Of a stretch of DNA of 64,000 bases, positions 36,895 through 46,543 are shown piece after piece. The DNA lies in the NCBI RefSeq assembly GCF_000599605.1, contig NZ_KK082668.1:148210-212209 (forward strand), in the 5' to 3' direction. The notes beneath the pieces are model-generated. The model was not told the DNA's origin, made no database searches, and worked only from the letters and a program-made list of their open reading frames with translations. The position numbers and the translations under genes are program-made. Within the stretch, counting starts at the first letter, position 1; each line of letters opens with the position of its first letter. Source of the DNA: Prevotella sp. HJM029 (lineage in GTDB: Bacteria; Bacteroidota; Bacteroidia; Bacteroidales; Bacteroidaceae).

Positions 36895-36927
36895 TCACCA
36901 TTAATCATCATTTTTGAAAAAACAACC

Positions 36928-37692
36928 ATGTTAGAAGTTAAAAATTTACATGCCACAATCGCGGGCAAAGAGATATTAAAAGGTATAAACCTCACAGTTA
37001 AGGATGGCGAAATCCATGCCATCATGGGGCCAAATGGCTCGGGTAAATCAACATTGAGTGCGGTGCTGACAGGTAATCCGCTCTACACCGTCACTGATGG
37101 TGAAGCGCTTTTCAACGGAAAAAATCTGTTAGAGATGAGTCCTGAAGACCGTTCTCATGCAGGATTGTTTCTCTCTTTCCAATATCCTGTAGAGATTCCG
37201 GGGGTCTCAATGACCAATTTCATGCGGGCAGCTATTAATGCTAAGCGCGAATATCAAGGTAAGGCACCGCTTAATGCGGCCGACTTCCTGAAGCTGATGC
37301 GCGAGAAACGCAAGTTAGTTGACCTTGATAGTAAGCTCTCAAATCGTTCGGTTAACGAGGGATTCTCGGGTGGAGAGAAGAAACGAAACGAAATCTTTCA
37401 GATGGCAATGCTTGAACCTACACTCAGCATTCTTGACGAAACCGACTCGGGCTTGGATGTCGATGCCATGCGTATTGTAGCAGATGGTGTGAATAAAATG
37501 CATACACCGCAGACTTCGGCCATTGTGATTACGCACTATGAACGCTTGCTTGACATGATTAAACCCACGCAAGTGCATGTGCTCTACAAAGGAAGAATTG
37601 TGAAAACAGCAGGTCCCGAGCTGGCAAAAGAGATTGAACAACACGGCTACGACTGGATAAAAGAAGAGGCCGATGCACGCTTTGGCGAATAA
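36928..37692 (+). CDS. sufC: Fe-S assembly ATPase SufC
   Basis: A 254-residue ABC-type ATPase without membrane domains. Walker A GPNGSGKST (about 33-41), signature GFSGGEKKRNEI (about 147-158), Walker B SILDETDSGLD (about 168-178). It energises the SufBCD scaffold in the cytoplasm. Starts 33 bases after sufB and ends 14 bases before sufD. Confidence 0.97.
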   Translation: MLEVKNLHATIAGKEILKGINLTVKDGEIHAIMGPNGSGKSTLSAVLTGNPLYTVTDGEALFNGKNLLEMSPEDRSHAGLFLSFQYPVEIPGVSMTNFMRAAINAKREYQGKAPLNAADFLKLMREKRKLVDLDSKLSNRSVNEGFSGGEKKRNEIFQMAMLEPTLSILDETDSGLDVDAMRIVADGVNKMHTPQTSAIVITHYERLLDMIKPTQVHVLYKGRIVKTAGPELAKEIEQHGYDWIKEEADARFGE

Positions 37693-37706
37693 AAAGGAGG
37701 CACATC

Positions 37707-39050
37707 ATGAAGAGTGAACAACAATATATAGACCTTTATCAGCAGGCCTCGCAACTGATTAAAACCCATTCTGCCGACGTGTTGAATGCGGTTCGCGATG
37801 AGGCTTTTGCTGATTTCAAGGCGCAAGGCTTCCCAACAAAGAAGGTAGAGCGTTATAAATACACCGATATGGCTGCGCTTTTTGCCCCCGATTTTGGGTT
37901 AAATCTCAAGCGATTGCCTATTCCTGTTGATCCTTATGCAACGTTTAAATGCGATGTTCCCAACCTCAGTACGTCGCTTTATTTCGTGGTAAATGATAGC
38001 TTTTACACGCAGGCTTTGCCACAAACCAAACTGCCCGAAGGGGTCATTATCGATTCTTTAAATCGCATTGCAGCCGAACGTCCTGATTTAGTTGCACCTT
38101 ATTATGCAGGGTTGGCACAGACAAAGGACGACGCTATCACAGCGTTGAACACCATGTTGGCGCAAGATGGGCTCTTCATCTATGTGCCCAAGCATGTGAA
38201 AGTCGACCGCACCATTCAGGTGATTAATATTCTTCGTGCCGATGTTGAGCTGATGGTGAACCGCCGTGTGTTGTTGGTTTTGGAGGAAGGTGCAGAACTA
38301 AAGCTGCTTTTTTGCGATCATGCGGCCGACAATCGACAGTTCCTTACCACGCAAGTCATCGAGGCTTATGTGGGCGAGGGTGCGCAATTAGAGTTGAATT
38401 GCTTAGAGGAAACGCACCTAAAGAATACGCGTGTGAGCAATGTTTACATCGATCAGCAGGCCAATAGTCGTGTCAATCACAACGTTATCACACTGCATAA
38501 CGGCATCACACGCAATCGTTTAGATCTTGTTTTCAAAGGCGAAGGGGCCGAATGCCATTGCAATGGCTGCGTGATTGCCGACAAGGACCAGCACGTAGAC
38601 AACAATACGCTCATCGATCATCGCGTACCTCATTGCACAAGTAATGAGCTTTATAAATATGTACTCGATGACAATGCTGTGGGAGCCTTTGCTGGTCGTG
38701 TGTTAGTTAGACAGGAAGCGCAGAAGACTGTGAGCCAGGAAACCAACCAAAACCTATGTGCTACAAAGACAGCACATATGTTTACGCAGCCCATGTTGGA
38801 GATTTATGCCGACGATGTGAAGTGTGCTCATGGCTCAACTGTGGGGCAATTAAATAGTGATGCCTTGTTCTATATGCAGCAACGCGGCATCAGTAAGCGC
38901 GAAGGAAAGCTATTATTGCAGTTTGCTTTCGTCAATGAAGTCATCGATAAGATGGAGTTGGCACCACTTCGTGCCCGGCTTCACCACTTAGTGGAGAAGC
39001 GTTTCCGGGGTGAACTGAATAAATGTGAGGGCTGCCAGCTGTGCAAATAG
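37707..39050 (+). CDS. sufD: Fe-S assembly scaffold SufD
   Basis: A 447-residue SufD, the paralogue of SufB that completes the SufBC2D complex. The N-terminal helices (about 1-100) include PTKKVERYKYTDMA, a SufD hallmark, and the beta-helix core follows with VGQLNSDALFYMQQRGI near the C-terminus. The protein ends in ELNKCEGCQLCK, an unusual cysteine-rich tail (three Cys). Preceded by AGGAGG eight bases before the ATG, one of the few Shine-Dalgarno-like sequences in the window. Confidence 0.96.
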   Translation: MKSEQQYIDLYQQASQLIKTHSADVLNAVRDEAFADFKAQGFPTKKVERYKYTDMAALFAPDFGLNLKRLPIPVDPYATFKCDVPNLSTSLYFVVNDSFYTQALPQTKLPEGVIIDSLNRIAAERPDLVAPYYAGLAQTKDDAITALNTMLAQDGLFIYVPKHVKVDRTIQVINILRADVELMVNRRVLLVLEEGAELKLLFCDHAADNRQFLTTQVIEAYVGEGAQLELNCLEETHLKNTRVSNVYIDQQANSRVNHNVITLHNGITRNRLDLVFKGEGAECHCNGCVIADKDQHVDNNTLIDHRVPHCTSNELYKYVLDDNAVGAFAGRVLVRQEAQKTVSQETNQNLCATKTAHMFTQPMLEIYADDVKCAHGSTVGQLNSDALFYMQQRGISKREGKLLLQFAFVNEVIDKMELAPLRARLHHLVEKRFRGELNKCEGCQLCK

Positions 39051-39071
39051 GTGGCCTTTTGAAATAAGATA

Positions 39072-40316
39072 ATGATGGATAAGCTCGATATAAAGCAGAT
39101 ACGCGCTGATTTTCCTATCCTCGCGCGCACCATTTACGACCATCCTTTGGTGTATTTTGACAACGCAGCCACCACGCAAAAGCCCTTAGTTGTGCTTGAT
39201 GCGATGCGCGAAGAGTACCTCAATGTCAACGCAAACGTGCATCGTGGGGTGCATTGGTTGAGCCAACAAGCCACCGATTTGCACGAACAGGCACGCGAAA
39301 CGGTGCGCCGTTTCATCAATGCTCGTAGTACAAACGAGATTGTTTTCACGCGCGGAACCACTGAAGGGCTCAACCTTATTGCGTCGAGCTTTGCCGAATC
39401 GATGATGAAAGCGGGCGACGAGGTGATTATTTCTACCGTAGAACACCATTCGAATATCGTGCCTTGGCAGCTGCAGGCCACACGAAAAGGTATCGTGTTG
39501 CGCGTGATACCGATGGACGATTACGGCCGAATGGACGTGCAAGCGCTGCGCAACATGATCAACGAGCACACCAAAATCATCAGCATTTCGCAGGTAAGTA
39601 ATGTGTTGGGCACCATCAATCCTGTAGACGAAGTCATCCGCATGGCCCACGAATATGCCATTCCCGTGGTGGTTGATGGGGCGCAAAGCACACCCCATTT
39701 CAAGGTCGACATGCAGCAGATGGATTGTGACTTCTTTGTGTTCAGCGGTCATAAAATCTATGGACCCACGGGCATTGGCGTGCTCTATGGCAAAGAAGCG
39801 TGGTTAGAGCAGTTGCCTCCTTATCAAGGTGGCGGCGAAATGATTGCCCATGTTAGTTTTGAAGGCTCCACATTTGAGCAGCCCCCGTTGAAGTTTGAGG
39901 CCGGAACCCCCGACTATATCGCCACCAACGGACTGGCCAAGGCGCTCGATTATGTGTCGGCTATCGGCATGGATACCATTCAAGCCCACGAAGAAGCGCT
40001 CACGAAATATGCCATCCGACAGTTGCAAACCATCGAAGGTATGCACCTTTATGGCATTCCTCAAGATGCCGACCTCGACACTTTGCAGCACGATGCCGTG
40101 TTGAGTTTTCAAATGAAAGACATTCATCACATGGACATGGGCACGCTGTTAGACCATTTGGGCATTGCCATTCGCACTGGACATCACTGTGCACAGCCCC
40201 TCATGCAGCGCTTAGGTATTCTCGGAACCGCACGCGCGAGCTTTGCATTCTACAACACATTCGAAGAGGTTGACGCATTGGTGGCCGCCATTAAGCGCAT
40301 TGCAACCATGTTTTAA
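39072..40316 (+). CDS. sufS: Cysteine desulfurase SufS
   Basis: A 414-residue PLP enzyme that removes sulfur from cysteine for the SufBCD scaffold. The PLP lysine lies in FSGHKIYGPTG (about 222-232), and the mobile active-site Cys in RTGHHCAQP (about 370-378), as in group II desulfurases. No sufE or sufU partner gene is present in this cluster. The start can be the ATG at 39072 or 39075. RNase HII follows 34 bases later and may be cotranscribed. Confidence 0.96.
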   Translation: MMDKLDIKQIRADFPILARTIYDHPLVYFDNAATTQKPLVVLDAMREEYLNVNANVHRGVHWLSQQATDLHEQARETVRRFINARSTNEIVFTRGTTEGLNLIASSFAESMMKAGDEVIISTVEHHSNIVPWQLQATRKGIVLRVIPMDDYGRMDVQALRNMINEHTKIISISQVSNVLGTINPVDEVIRMAHEYAIPVVVDGAQSTPHFKVDMQQMDCDFFVFSGHKIYGPTGIGVLYGKEAWLEQLPPYQGGGEMIAHVSFEGSTFEQPPLKFEAGTPDYIATNGLAKALDYVSAIGMDTIQAHEEALTKYAIRQLQTIEGMHLYGIPQDADLDTLQHDAVLSFQMKDIHHMDMGTLLDHLGIAIRTGHHCAQPLMQRLGILGTARASFAFYNTFEEVDALVAAIKRIATMF

Positions 40317-40350
40317 TGGCATTTGATGGAGATAGAAATGACCGACAACG

Positions 40351-40986
40351 ATGCTTCTTCCACACTATTACACTGACAAAATCGAGGCTGGATGCGACGA
40401 AGTGGGACGCGGTTGTTTGGCCGGGAGCGTCTATGCGGCCGCCGTTATTCTGCCGCAAGATTATGACAACCCCCATCTAAACGACAGCAAAAAGCTCACG
40501 CAAGCCAAGCGTTATGCGCTGCGTGAGCAAATCATGCAGGATGCTTTGGCCTGGGCAGTGGGCATTGTGACGCCCCAGGAGATTGACAAAATCAACATTC
40601 TCCATGCCAGTTTCTTAGCTATGCACCGCGCTCTCGACCAGTTAAGCGTGCGTCCAGAGGCCGTATTAGTGGATGGTAATCGTTTCGATGCCTACGTGGT
40701 TGGCAAGGGATTGCCTGACGAAGGCACCACGTTGCCCCACACTTGCGTGGTGAAAGGCGATGGAAAATATCAAACAATTGCCGCTGCCAGCATCCTTGCC
40801 AAGACATTTCGCGACGATTATATGCGCGAGATGGCTGCACAATATCCTTATTATGACTGGGAACACAACGTGGGTTATCCCACGAAGAAGCACCGCATGG
40901 GCATCCTCACGCACGGCATTTCGCCCTTGCATCGCAAGAGTTTTCAGCTCATTGCCGAGCCCGATTTGTTTCAAAGCCAGCCTTAA
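40351..40986 (+). CDS. rnhB: Ribonuclease HII
   Basis: A 211-residue enzyme that cuts the RNA strand of RNA-DNA hybrids and removes single ribonucleotides from DNA. The DEVGRGCLAG motif (about 16-25) carries the first catalytic Asp-Glu, VDGN (about 108-111) the third acid, and KGDGKYQTIAAASILAK (about 131-147) the fourth. Length is normal. Last gene of the suf gene run. A 22-bp array begins right at its stop codon. Confidence 0.96.
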   Translation: MLLPHYYTDKIEAGCDEVGRGCLAGSVYAAAVILPQDYDNPHLNDSKKLTQAKRYALREQIMQDALAWAVGIVTPQEIDKINILHASFLAMHRALDQLSVRPEAVLVDGNRFDAYVVGKGLPDEGTTLPHTCVVKGDGKYQTIAAASILAKTFRDDYMREMAAQYPYYDWEHNVGYPTKKHRMGILTHGISPLHRKSFQLIAEPDLFQSQP

Positions 40987-41110
40987 TTCCACCCACCTGC
41001 ACCCACAATTTGTTCTAAGATCAGACCTAATTCAGTCCTTTTACACCCACAATTTGTCTCGAAAGCAACCGATTTGCCTCCTAAAGCAGCCCACATTTTC
41101 CTCCAATCTG
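40985..41110. repeat. 22-bp tandem array downstream of rnhB
   Basis: Steps at 41001, 41023, 41045, 41067 and 41089. ACCCACAATTTGT occurs at 41001 and 41045 (44 bases apart, two periods) and a near copy at 41089; the units in between are more decayed. The consensus differs from the CGATATTGT type, but the period is the same. Confidence 0.55.
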
Positions 41111-41139
41111 TTTGTTTTTGGCGAGCATAGGAAGAAATA

Positions 41140-41265
41140 TTAACCCAACAATAATTGGGTTATCGCCGACCAAACGAAATGTTAACTCAATTTTAATTAG
41201 GTTGTTTTTGTGCAAGTATGATGCTAACCCATTTTGAATAGGGTTAATATTTTGGCGGAATATAC
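41140..41265. repeat. 42-bp tandem array with hairpin units
   Basis: Three units at 41140, 41182 and 41224, exactly 42 bases apart. Each begins with an inverted repeat of the form TAACCCA...TGGGTTA, intact in units 1 and 3 and decayed in unit 2, followed by a spacer of about 20 bases. A more decayed unit may start at 41098. No reading frame. Confidence 0.65.
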
Positions 41266-41368
41266 GCTACTATGATGATAAAAGAGCATCTTGTTGCGCC
41301 ATTTTTGCTGGTCGAAGGTGCTCTGTTTGCCTGCAACAGGTGGTGGGAGGTGTAGCGTTTTGAGGGCA

Positions 41369-41418
41369 AAAGAAAAGTGCCTGATTTGCTCATGTGAGCA
41401 AGTCAGGCACTTTTCTTT
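41369..41418. terminator. Long bidirectional terminator between rnhB and the second SusD gene
   Basis: Stem of 23 base pairs (41369-41391 / 41396-41418) with one G-U pair and a 4-base loop, flanked by A on the left and T on the right. It is 383 bases from rnhB and 163 from SusD, so it probably serves the minus-strand SusD transcript and as a barrier between convergent units. Confidence 0.8.
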
Positions 41419-41454
41419 GTGGAGCTTATGACTCTGTTTTAAAGGGTTTTTCCC

Positions 41455-41577
41455 CCGATGGCTACCGATTGGTTTCGCGCTTGCAATTCCTTTTTGGGGT
41501 AAAAGCTATCATTTTAGCGCGCAATCTCTATCGGTTTGCCATGCAATCTCTATCGTTTTACGGCGCAATTTGCATGC
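41455..41577. repeat. 22-bp tandem array next to the second SusD stop codon
   Basis: Steps at 41455, 41477, 41499, 41521, 41543 and 41565. The two best units (41521 and 41543) share GCAATCTCTATCG and a TTT run. The array ends 4 bases from the SusD stop codon. Confidence 0.65.
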
Positions 41578-41580
41578 TTT

Positions 41581-43170
41581 TTAATCGCCATAACCTGGTG
41601 TTTGCTTCAACAGGTTGTTGGTAGAGAGCGTTGTTTCGTCGATAGGCCAGAGTAAACGTGTGCTGTTAGCCGTGGAATATTGCGTGGCCTTGTTGAATAA
41701 AAGCAAGTCATGCCAGCGTTTTCCTTCAAATAAGAATTCGCGCATACGCTCTTTTAATACGGCCTCTTCGGGTGTTTCATCTCCGCCAACAAAAGGGTTA
41801 TCGGTGTAGAATGCTGTCAAAGTGGGCGAGCCTCCAGTGCTTATTTCATTGGGATATTGCACCTCTGGATGAGCATTGAAGTAGGTTGCTCCATACGCTC
41901 TACTGCGAATTTGATTGATTTCTGTTGCAGGACTTTGTCCTAATAGCACCTTTGCTTCAGCCATTCCCAATAGGCATTCGGCATAGCGATAGATGGGTTG
42001 GTCGTCGAACCACGAAGTAGCTGAACCACCAGCGAGCAGTGTTCCGTGGAACTTGTTGCAGATGTTGCCCACGTAAGTGGTGCCATCGCTGGCATAAACA
42101 TCGGCTAAAGAACCAGCTCTGCGCGTGTCGTTGCCATTGAAATAGAGTTTGGTCCACAGCTGTTTGTCAAGCGGAAAGCGCATCACTCCGCTGCCAAGGC
42201 TGAGGTTTAAATACTGTGATTGGCTAAATTGAATAGGCGTTCCGCTGGCATCGTGCAGACGATAACCACTGACATTCTGCTTGTTCATCACCAAAGAGGT
42301 GTAGAGGCCATTCCATAACGAGGTCTCATTTTCGCGGTTGTGCAAGGCAAAAATTACCTCTCTATTGCCTTTCTTGTTGTAAGCAAACACGTCATTATAG
42401 TTGTCGAGCAAAGCAACATCAGCATTATTTTGCACATCTTGGTAAGCTTGTAGTGCTGTTTGGTAATCGCTTGTGCCACCTCCCATTTGCTTACCGCTCC
42501 ATAAATAAACCTCACCTTTGAGCATTTTAGTCGCTGCGAGCGACCAATACATGCGTCCATCAGTGAAGGAGTAGTTGTTATGATAGGCGTTTTCAGAGGC
42601 CTGGATATCAGCTTTTATCTGCGTCATCACGTCAGTTGCTGCATCTTGTTTGTGGGCAACCTTATTTAAATCAATCGTACGGCCTTCAGTATGTTGCAGA
42701 TAAAGAATGACATCGCCATAGCTACGAAGCAGTTGGAAATAGAGAAATGCGCGCAAACCATGACTGCTTGCGAGATATTTATCTTTCTGCTCGTTGGTTA
42801 AATACGTTGCTTCGCTAATCTTATCAATCATTAAGTTGATTTGATTGATGCCCGTATAGAGCCCTCCATAGTTGCTCACTACGGGACTACTCTTTTCAAG
42901 TGTGTTGTTCCATAAGCGCTCATAGCCTTGTGAAGCTTCACCACTGAAGGCCGTTCCGCTATAGATGTTGCTACGCATTTCACCCCAAACGATGTATTTG
43001 TCGGCGTAACCTCTCACAAAAGAGTAGATGCCTTGATTAAACGATTGCACTTGATCGGCATTCTTCCAATAGTTAGAATCGGTGATACTACTGGTGGGTT
43101 CTAAATCCATACAGCCCGTAAGCGAGAGACTTACCATAGTGGCTGCAATATAAAAGAATAACTTTTTCAT
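41581..43170 (-). CDS. SusD/RagB-family lipoprotein (pair 2)
   Basis: A 529-residue SusD homologue with lipobox LSLTGC (Cys at residue 20), the SITDSNYWKNADQVQSFNQG segment of the SusD N-terminus, tetratricopeptide-like helices (ATKMLKGEVYLWSGK) and a C-terminal RagB region (VLKERMREFLFEGKRWHDLLLF). It binds nutrient at the surface for the SusC partner encoded 19 bases upstream. No glycoside hydrolase, lyase, sulfatase or protease gene is adjacent, so the ligand is unknown and could be a glycan or a peptide (RagAB type). Confidence 0.94.
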   Translation of the reverse strand: MKKLFFYIAATMVSLSLTGCMDLEPTSSITDSNYWKNADQVQSFNQGIYSFVRGYADKYIVWGEMRSNIYSGTAFSGEASQGYERLWNNTLEKSSPVVSNYGGLYTGINQINLMIDKISEATYLTNEQKDKYLASSHGLRAFLYFQLLRSYGDVILYLQHTEGRTIDLNKVAHKQDAATDVMTQIKADIQASENAYHNNYSFTDGRMYWSLAATKMLKGEVYLWSGKQMGGGTSDYQTALQAYQDVQNNADVALLDNYNDVFAYNKKGNREVIFALHNRENETSLWNGLYTSLVMNKQNVSGYRLHDASGTPIQFSQSQYLNLSLGSGVMRFPLDKQLWTKLYFNGNDTRRAGSLADVYASDGTTYVGNICNKFHGTLLAGGSATSWFDDQPIYRYAECLLGMAEAKVLLGQSPATEINQIRSRAYGATYFNAHPEVQYPNEISTGGSPTLTAFYTDNPFVGGDETPEEAVLKERMREFLFEGKRWHDLLLFNKATQYSTANSTRLLWPIDETTLSTNNLLKQTPGYGD

Positions 43171-43189
43171 TGTAAATTACTTTATTTTG

Positions 43190-46100
43190 TTAAAAAGTGA
43201 TGTTGAGCCCAAAGAGCAAAGTGCGTGGTGCTGGATAGCGACCATAGTCAACTCCGTTGGTAGGTTCGGGCGAAGCACCATCGTAACTGGTGAGATAAAA
43301 GAGGTTTTGTCCTGTGACATACACGTTGGCATTGCTCATTTGGAGAGTCCTAATCCATTGCTTAGGCAGACTATAGCTGAGGGTTATCTCGCGCAAAGCC
43401 ATGTAACTGGCCTTCTCATAGAAGATAGAATTGCCACGCCAGATATTGTGTTTGTCTAATTGGTCTGCGTAAGTAAAGACAGGATACTTTGCATCGGGGT
43501 TGTTTTCACTCCACATCTCTTTTACTTTTGTAATGAGATTAAACTGTCCTTGATACTGTCCCATGGAGCGAGCTTTGAGATCATTGTAGATGGTATGGCC
43601 TAAAGCATAGTCAAAACGTGCATACAAAGACAGATTCTTATACGTGAGTGTGGTCGACCATCCGCCTGTTACGCTGGGTCGTTCGTTGCCCACTACCTTG
43701 CGGTCGAGTGTGTTGATGATGCCATCGCCATTGATATCTTCCCAACAAACATCGCCAGGTTCGATAGCTTTCCAACCAGTTGAGTTCTTGTAAAGCACGC
43801 CCGTTTGCGGATTTATCTCGTTAGCGAGGCCTGGTCCATAAAGTTTTGCAACGTTATCAATGCGCTTATTGGCATGCGTACGCACGTCATCCCAGTCGCG
43901 GAAGATGTGATCTTGCTGATAACCATAAAGGTCTCCGAGCTTTCCTCCTTCGCGATAGCCGCCAATCCACTTAGTAGGTGTCTTGCCATTTGCATCAACT
44001 GGGCCTGCAGCTACTTCCACTCCGTTGAGCTGATTGAATGGACGATCACTCTTAGGTAGCTTGATAATGGTGTTTTTAACTGTTGAAAGGTTGAATGAAA
44101 GATCCCAACGGAAGCCGTTTTTCAGGTGCACTGGTGTGGCACGTACCTCCATTTCGAAACCTTGGTTGCGCAACTTTCCCAAGTTTGTTTGTATCGATTG
44201 GAAACCCATATATGAAGGAAGGTTCACACTTTGCAGCAGGTTACTGGTGTTACGCACATAGTAGTCGAGGATAAGTGCCAATCGATTTTTGAAGAAACCA
44301 AGGTCAAGACCACCTTCGAATGTATGGCTTTGCTCCCATTTCAGTGCGGTATTAACGAGCGAACGGTCGTAGAAGGCCGTGTTTCCATTATAGTTTGTCT
44401 GCTGACCATACACACCATAGATGTAGAAGTCGCCTATACCGCTCACGTTTCCGTTGCTACCATAACTGATACGCGGTTTGATATTGCTCACCACCTTTGA
44501 GAGTTTAGAGTCCTTCCAGAAGTCTTCTTCCATCACATTCCAGCCCAATGACACACCAGGGAAGAAGCCCCAGCGATGGTCTTTGAGCTTAGAATTGCCG
44601 TCATAACGGAAAGTAAACGAGAGCAAATACTTTTGCATGTAGTCGTAATTGAGGCGACCAAAGAGCGATTCTATGCGATTACGTGATTTGTATGAGCCTG
44701 GATTATCATCTTTATCAGCACCAGCATTGAGCGTAGGAATATCGTCTGTAGGTGAATTCTTTGTTGAAGCATACAACTGATAGTAGTTATAATCGAAGTA
44801 TTCGCCGCCCAACATCACATCAACATTATGCTTCTCAGCAAACGTATTGCGATAATTCAAGAAGGCATTGAGCTGCGTTTGCGTATCTTTCATGAGATAA
44901 CCATACGAACGACGCGTGGTATTTATCTTACCAGGATTGCTTTGTGTGTAGTAAGCCTTATTGAATGTCTCTTGTTGATCTAACGTATGGTAGACTGAAG
45001 CATTAGTTGTTAGCGTGAGATGTTTCGGGATAAGTGTTAAATCAAAGCCCAAATTATAGGTCTCTGCGCGGTTACCATTGCTCGTAGTGAGCTTGTCATT
45101 CCAATATAAATAGTTACCATCTGAGGAGCTCCAACCAGGTGCTGGGCTACCATCTTCTAAGTAAGGGTTCCACGTTGGACGTTGAGAACGCGTGCGATAG
45201 AAAAGCGAAGACCATGAACCGAAATAACTATTGGGTTGCGTATACCAGGTGTATTGTGCACCGGCACGCACCTTTAGCCAAGGTTTTATTTGGTAATCAC
45301 CCTTCACACTGCCTGTGAAACGCTTGTAAGAAGTGTTGCGAACGACACCATCCTCGTGGTAATAGCCCAACGAAGCCACAAATGATCCCAAGTTATTACC
45401 ACCCGAAAAGCTCAGGTAATGGTCTTGTGTGGTGGTTTGGTCGTGGAAGATAGCATCTTCTAACAAGCCACTATAGTCTTTAAACATCAGTTGTTTTCCA
45501 GGTGCAGTGTTGTAATAGGGGTCATCCATTAGCTGCCATCCTTCCTGTTCTAACATGCGTTTATGGTCAGGATTTGCAGCATCGTAGTATAACACATCGG
45601 TGCGTGGTGTGTAATGGCTATAACCATAGCCCGAATAACCATTTTGAGCATCTACATTTGCAGGCGTTCCGTGCCCAGTCATTGATGTTGCATAACGCTT
45701 CATCCCTAAGCGATTATAGTAGATATAATCGCGTGCATTCATGAAATCGTAGTCATCGCGGCGGAAGTTCACACCCACTTTCATGCGGTAATTGATGCTC
45801 GATGTGCCACGTTTTGCTTGTTTTGTGGTAATCAAAATAACACCTCCGTTGGCCCTTGCACCATAAATGGCAGTCGACGCTGCATCCTTTAGCACCTCCA
45901 TCGATTCAATATCCGATGGGTTTACCTCTGAAAGTGTGCGCTCCACACCATCAACAATAATCAAAGCGGGGGCATTACCTGTGATAGAAGCGCCACCACG
46001 GAGCGTGATTGAAGGTGCTGTTCCCGGCTGTCCCGAACCGTTAAACACCTGCAAGCCCGTCACACTGCCTTGCAATGCACTGCCCGCATTGGCGAAAGCT

Positions 46101-46543
46101 GCGGCATCTAACACCTTATTATCCATCTTCGAGATGGCCGTTGTCAGCGTGGCGCGCTTCTGTTGTCCGCCATAACCCGTCACAACCACTTCGTTCAGGG
46201 CTTGTGATTGTTCTTTCATGTGCACCTTAATCGCTTGTCCATTCCATTTCACTTCTTGTGAATCCATGCCGATGTAGCTCACGATGAGCACACTGCCACG
46301 GCTGACATTCTGCAAAGTGAAATGGCCATCAAAGTCGGTTATCACCCGATTGTTGGTGCCTTTTACTTGAACAGTTGCCCCAATAACGGGCTCTCCTTGC
46401 TCGTCGGTAATGGTTCCTGTGCACTGATTGCTTTGTTGTGTGTGCTGTGGAGCAGGCACTTGCGTTGCCCATCCCATGGCAGGAGTCACGAGCGATGCGC
46501 CTAACCATAGCGCAAAACTGATAGGTTTCTTGTGTAAAGTCAT
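43190..46543 (-). CDS. SusC/RagA-family TonB-linked outer-membrane transporter (pair 2)
   Basis: A 1117-residue SusC homologue. Signal peptide (cleavage near GWATQ), regulatory beta domain (GTITDEQGEPVIGATVQVKG), the NEVVVTGYGGQQKRATLTTAIS segment, plug (LQGSVTGLQVFNGSGQPG, with ANGGVILITTK at its end) and a beta barrel ending LFGLNITF. Works with the downstream SusD. No anti-sigma/sigma or hybrid two-component regulator gene lies next to it. The 592 bases upstream contain no strong TAnnTTTG promoter on the minus strand; the best is a TATATTTA about 230 bases before the ATG. Confidence 0.95.
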   Translation of the reverse strand: MTLHKKPISFALWLGASLVTPAMGWATQVPAPQHTQQSNQCTGTITDEQGEPVIGATVQVKGTNNRVITDFDGHFTLQNVSRGSVLIVSYIGMDSQEVKWNGQAIKVHMKEQSQALNEVVVTGYGGQQKRATLTTAISKMDNKVLDAAAFANAGSALQGSVTGLQVFNGSGQPGTAPSITLRGGASITGNAPALIIVDGVERTLSEVNPSDIESMEVLKDAASTAIYGARANGGVILITTKQAKRGTSSINYRMKVGVNFRRDDYDFMNARDYIYYNRLGMKRYATSMTGHGTPANVDAQNGYSGYGYSHYTPRTDVLYYDAANPDHKRMLEQEGWQLMDDPYYNTAPGKQLMFKDYSGLLEDAIFHDQTTTQDHYLSFSGGNNLGSFVASLGYYHEDGVVRNTSYKRFTGSVKGDYQIKPWLKVRAGAQYTWYTQPNSYFGSWSSLFYRTRSQRPTWNPYLEDGSPAPGWSSSDGNYLYWNDKLTTSNGNRAETYNLGFDLTLIPKHLTLTTNASVYHTLDQQETFNKAYYTQSNPGKINTTRRSYGYLMKDTQTQLNAFLNYRNTFAEKHNVDVMLGGEYFDYNYYQLYASTKNSPTDDIPTLNAGADKDDNPGSYKSRNRIESLFGRLNYDYMQKYLLSFTFRYDGNSKLKDHRWGFFPGVSLGWNVMEEDFWKDSKLSKVVSNIKPRISYGSNGNVSGIGDFYIYGVYGQQTNYNGNTAFYDRSLVNTALKWEQSHTFEGGLDLGFFKNRLALILDYYVRNTSNLLQSVNLPSYMGFQSIQTNLGKLRNQGFEMEVRATPVHLKNGFRWDLSFNLSTVKNTIIKLPKSDRPFNQLNGVEVAAGPVDANGKTPTKWIGGYREGGKLGDLYGYQQDHIFRDWDDVRTHANKRIDNVAKLYGPGLANEINPQTGVLYKNSTGWKAIEPGDVCWEDINGDGIINTLDRKVVGNERPSVTGGWSTTLTYKNLSLYARFDYALGHTIYNDLKARSMGQYQGQFNLITKVKEMWSENNPDAKYPVFTYADQLDKHNIWRGNSIFYEKASYMALREITLSYSLPKQWIRTLQMSNANVYVTGQNLFYLTSYDGASPEPTNGVDYGRYPAPRTLLFGLNITF

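Noticed and set aside
40985-41577. Insertion-sequence remnant
   Set aside because: No transposase fragment, terminal inverted repeats or target duplication are visible; tandem arrays explain the sequence better.
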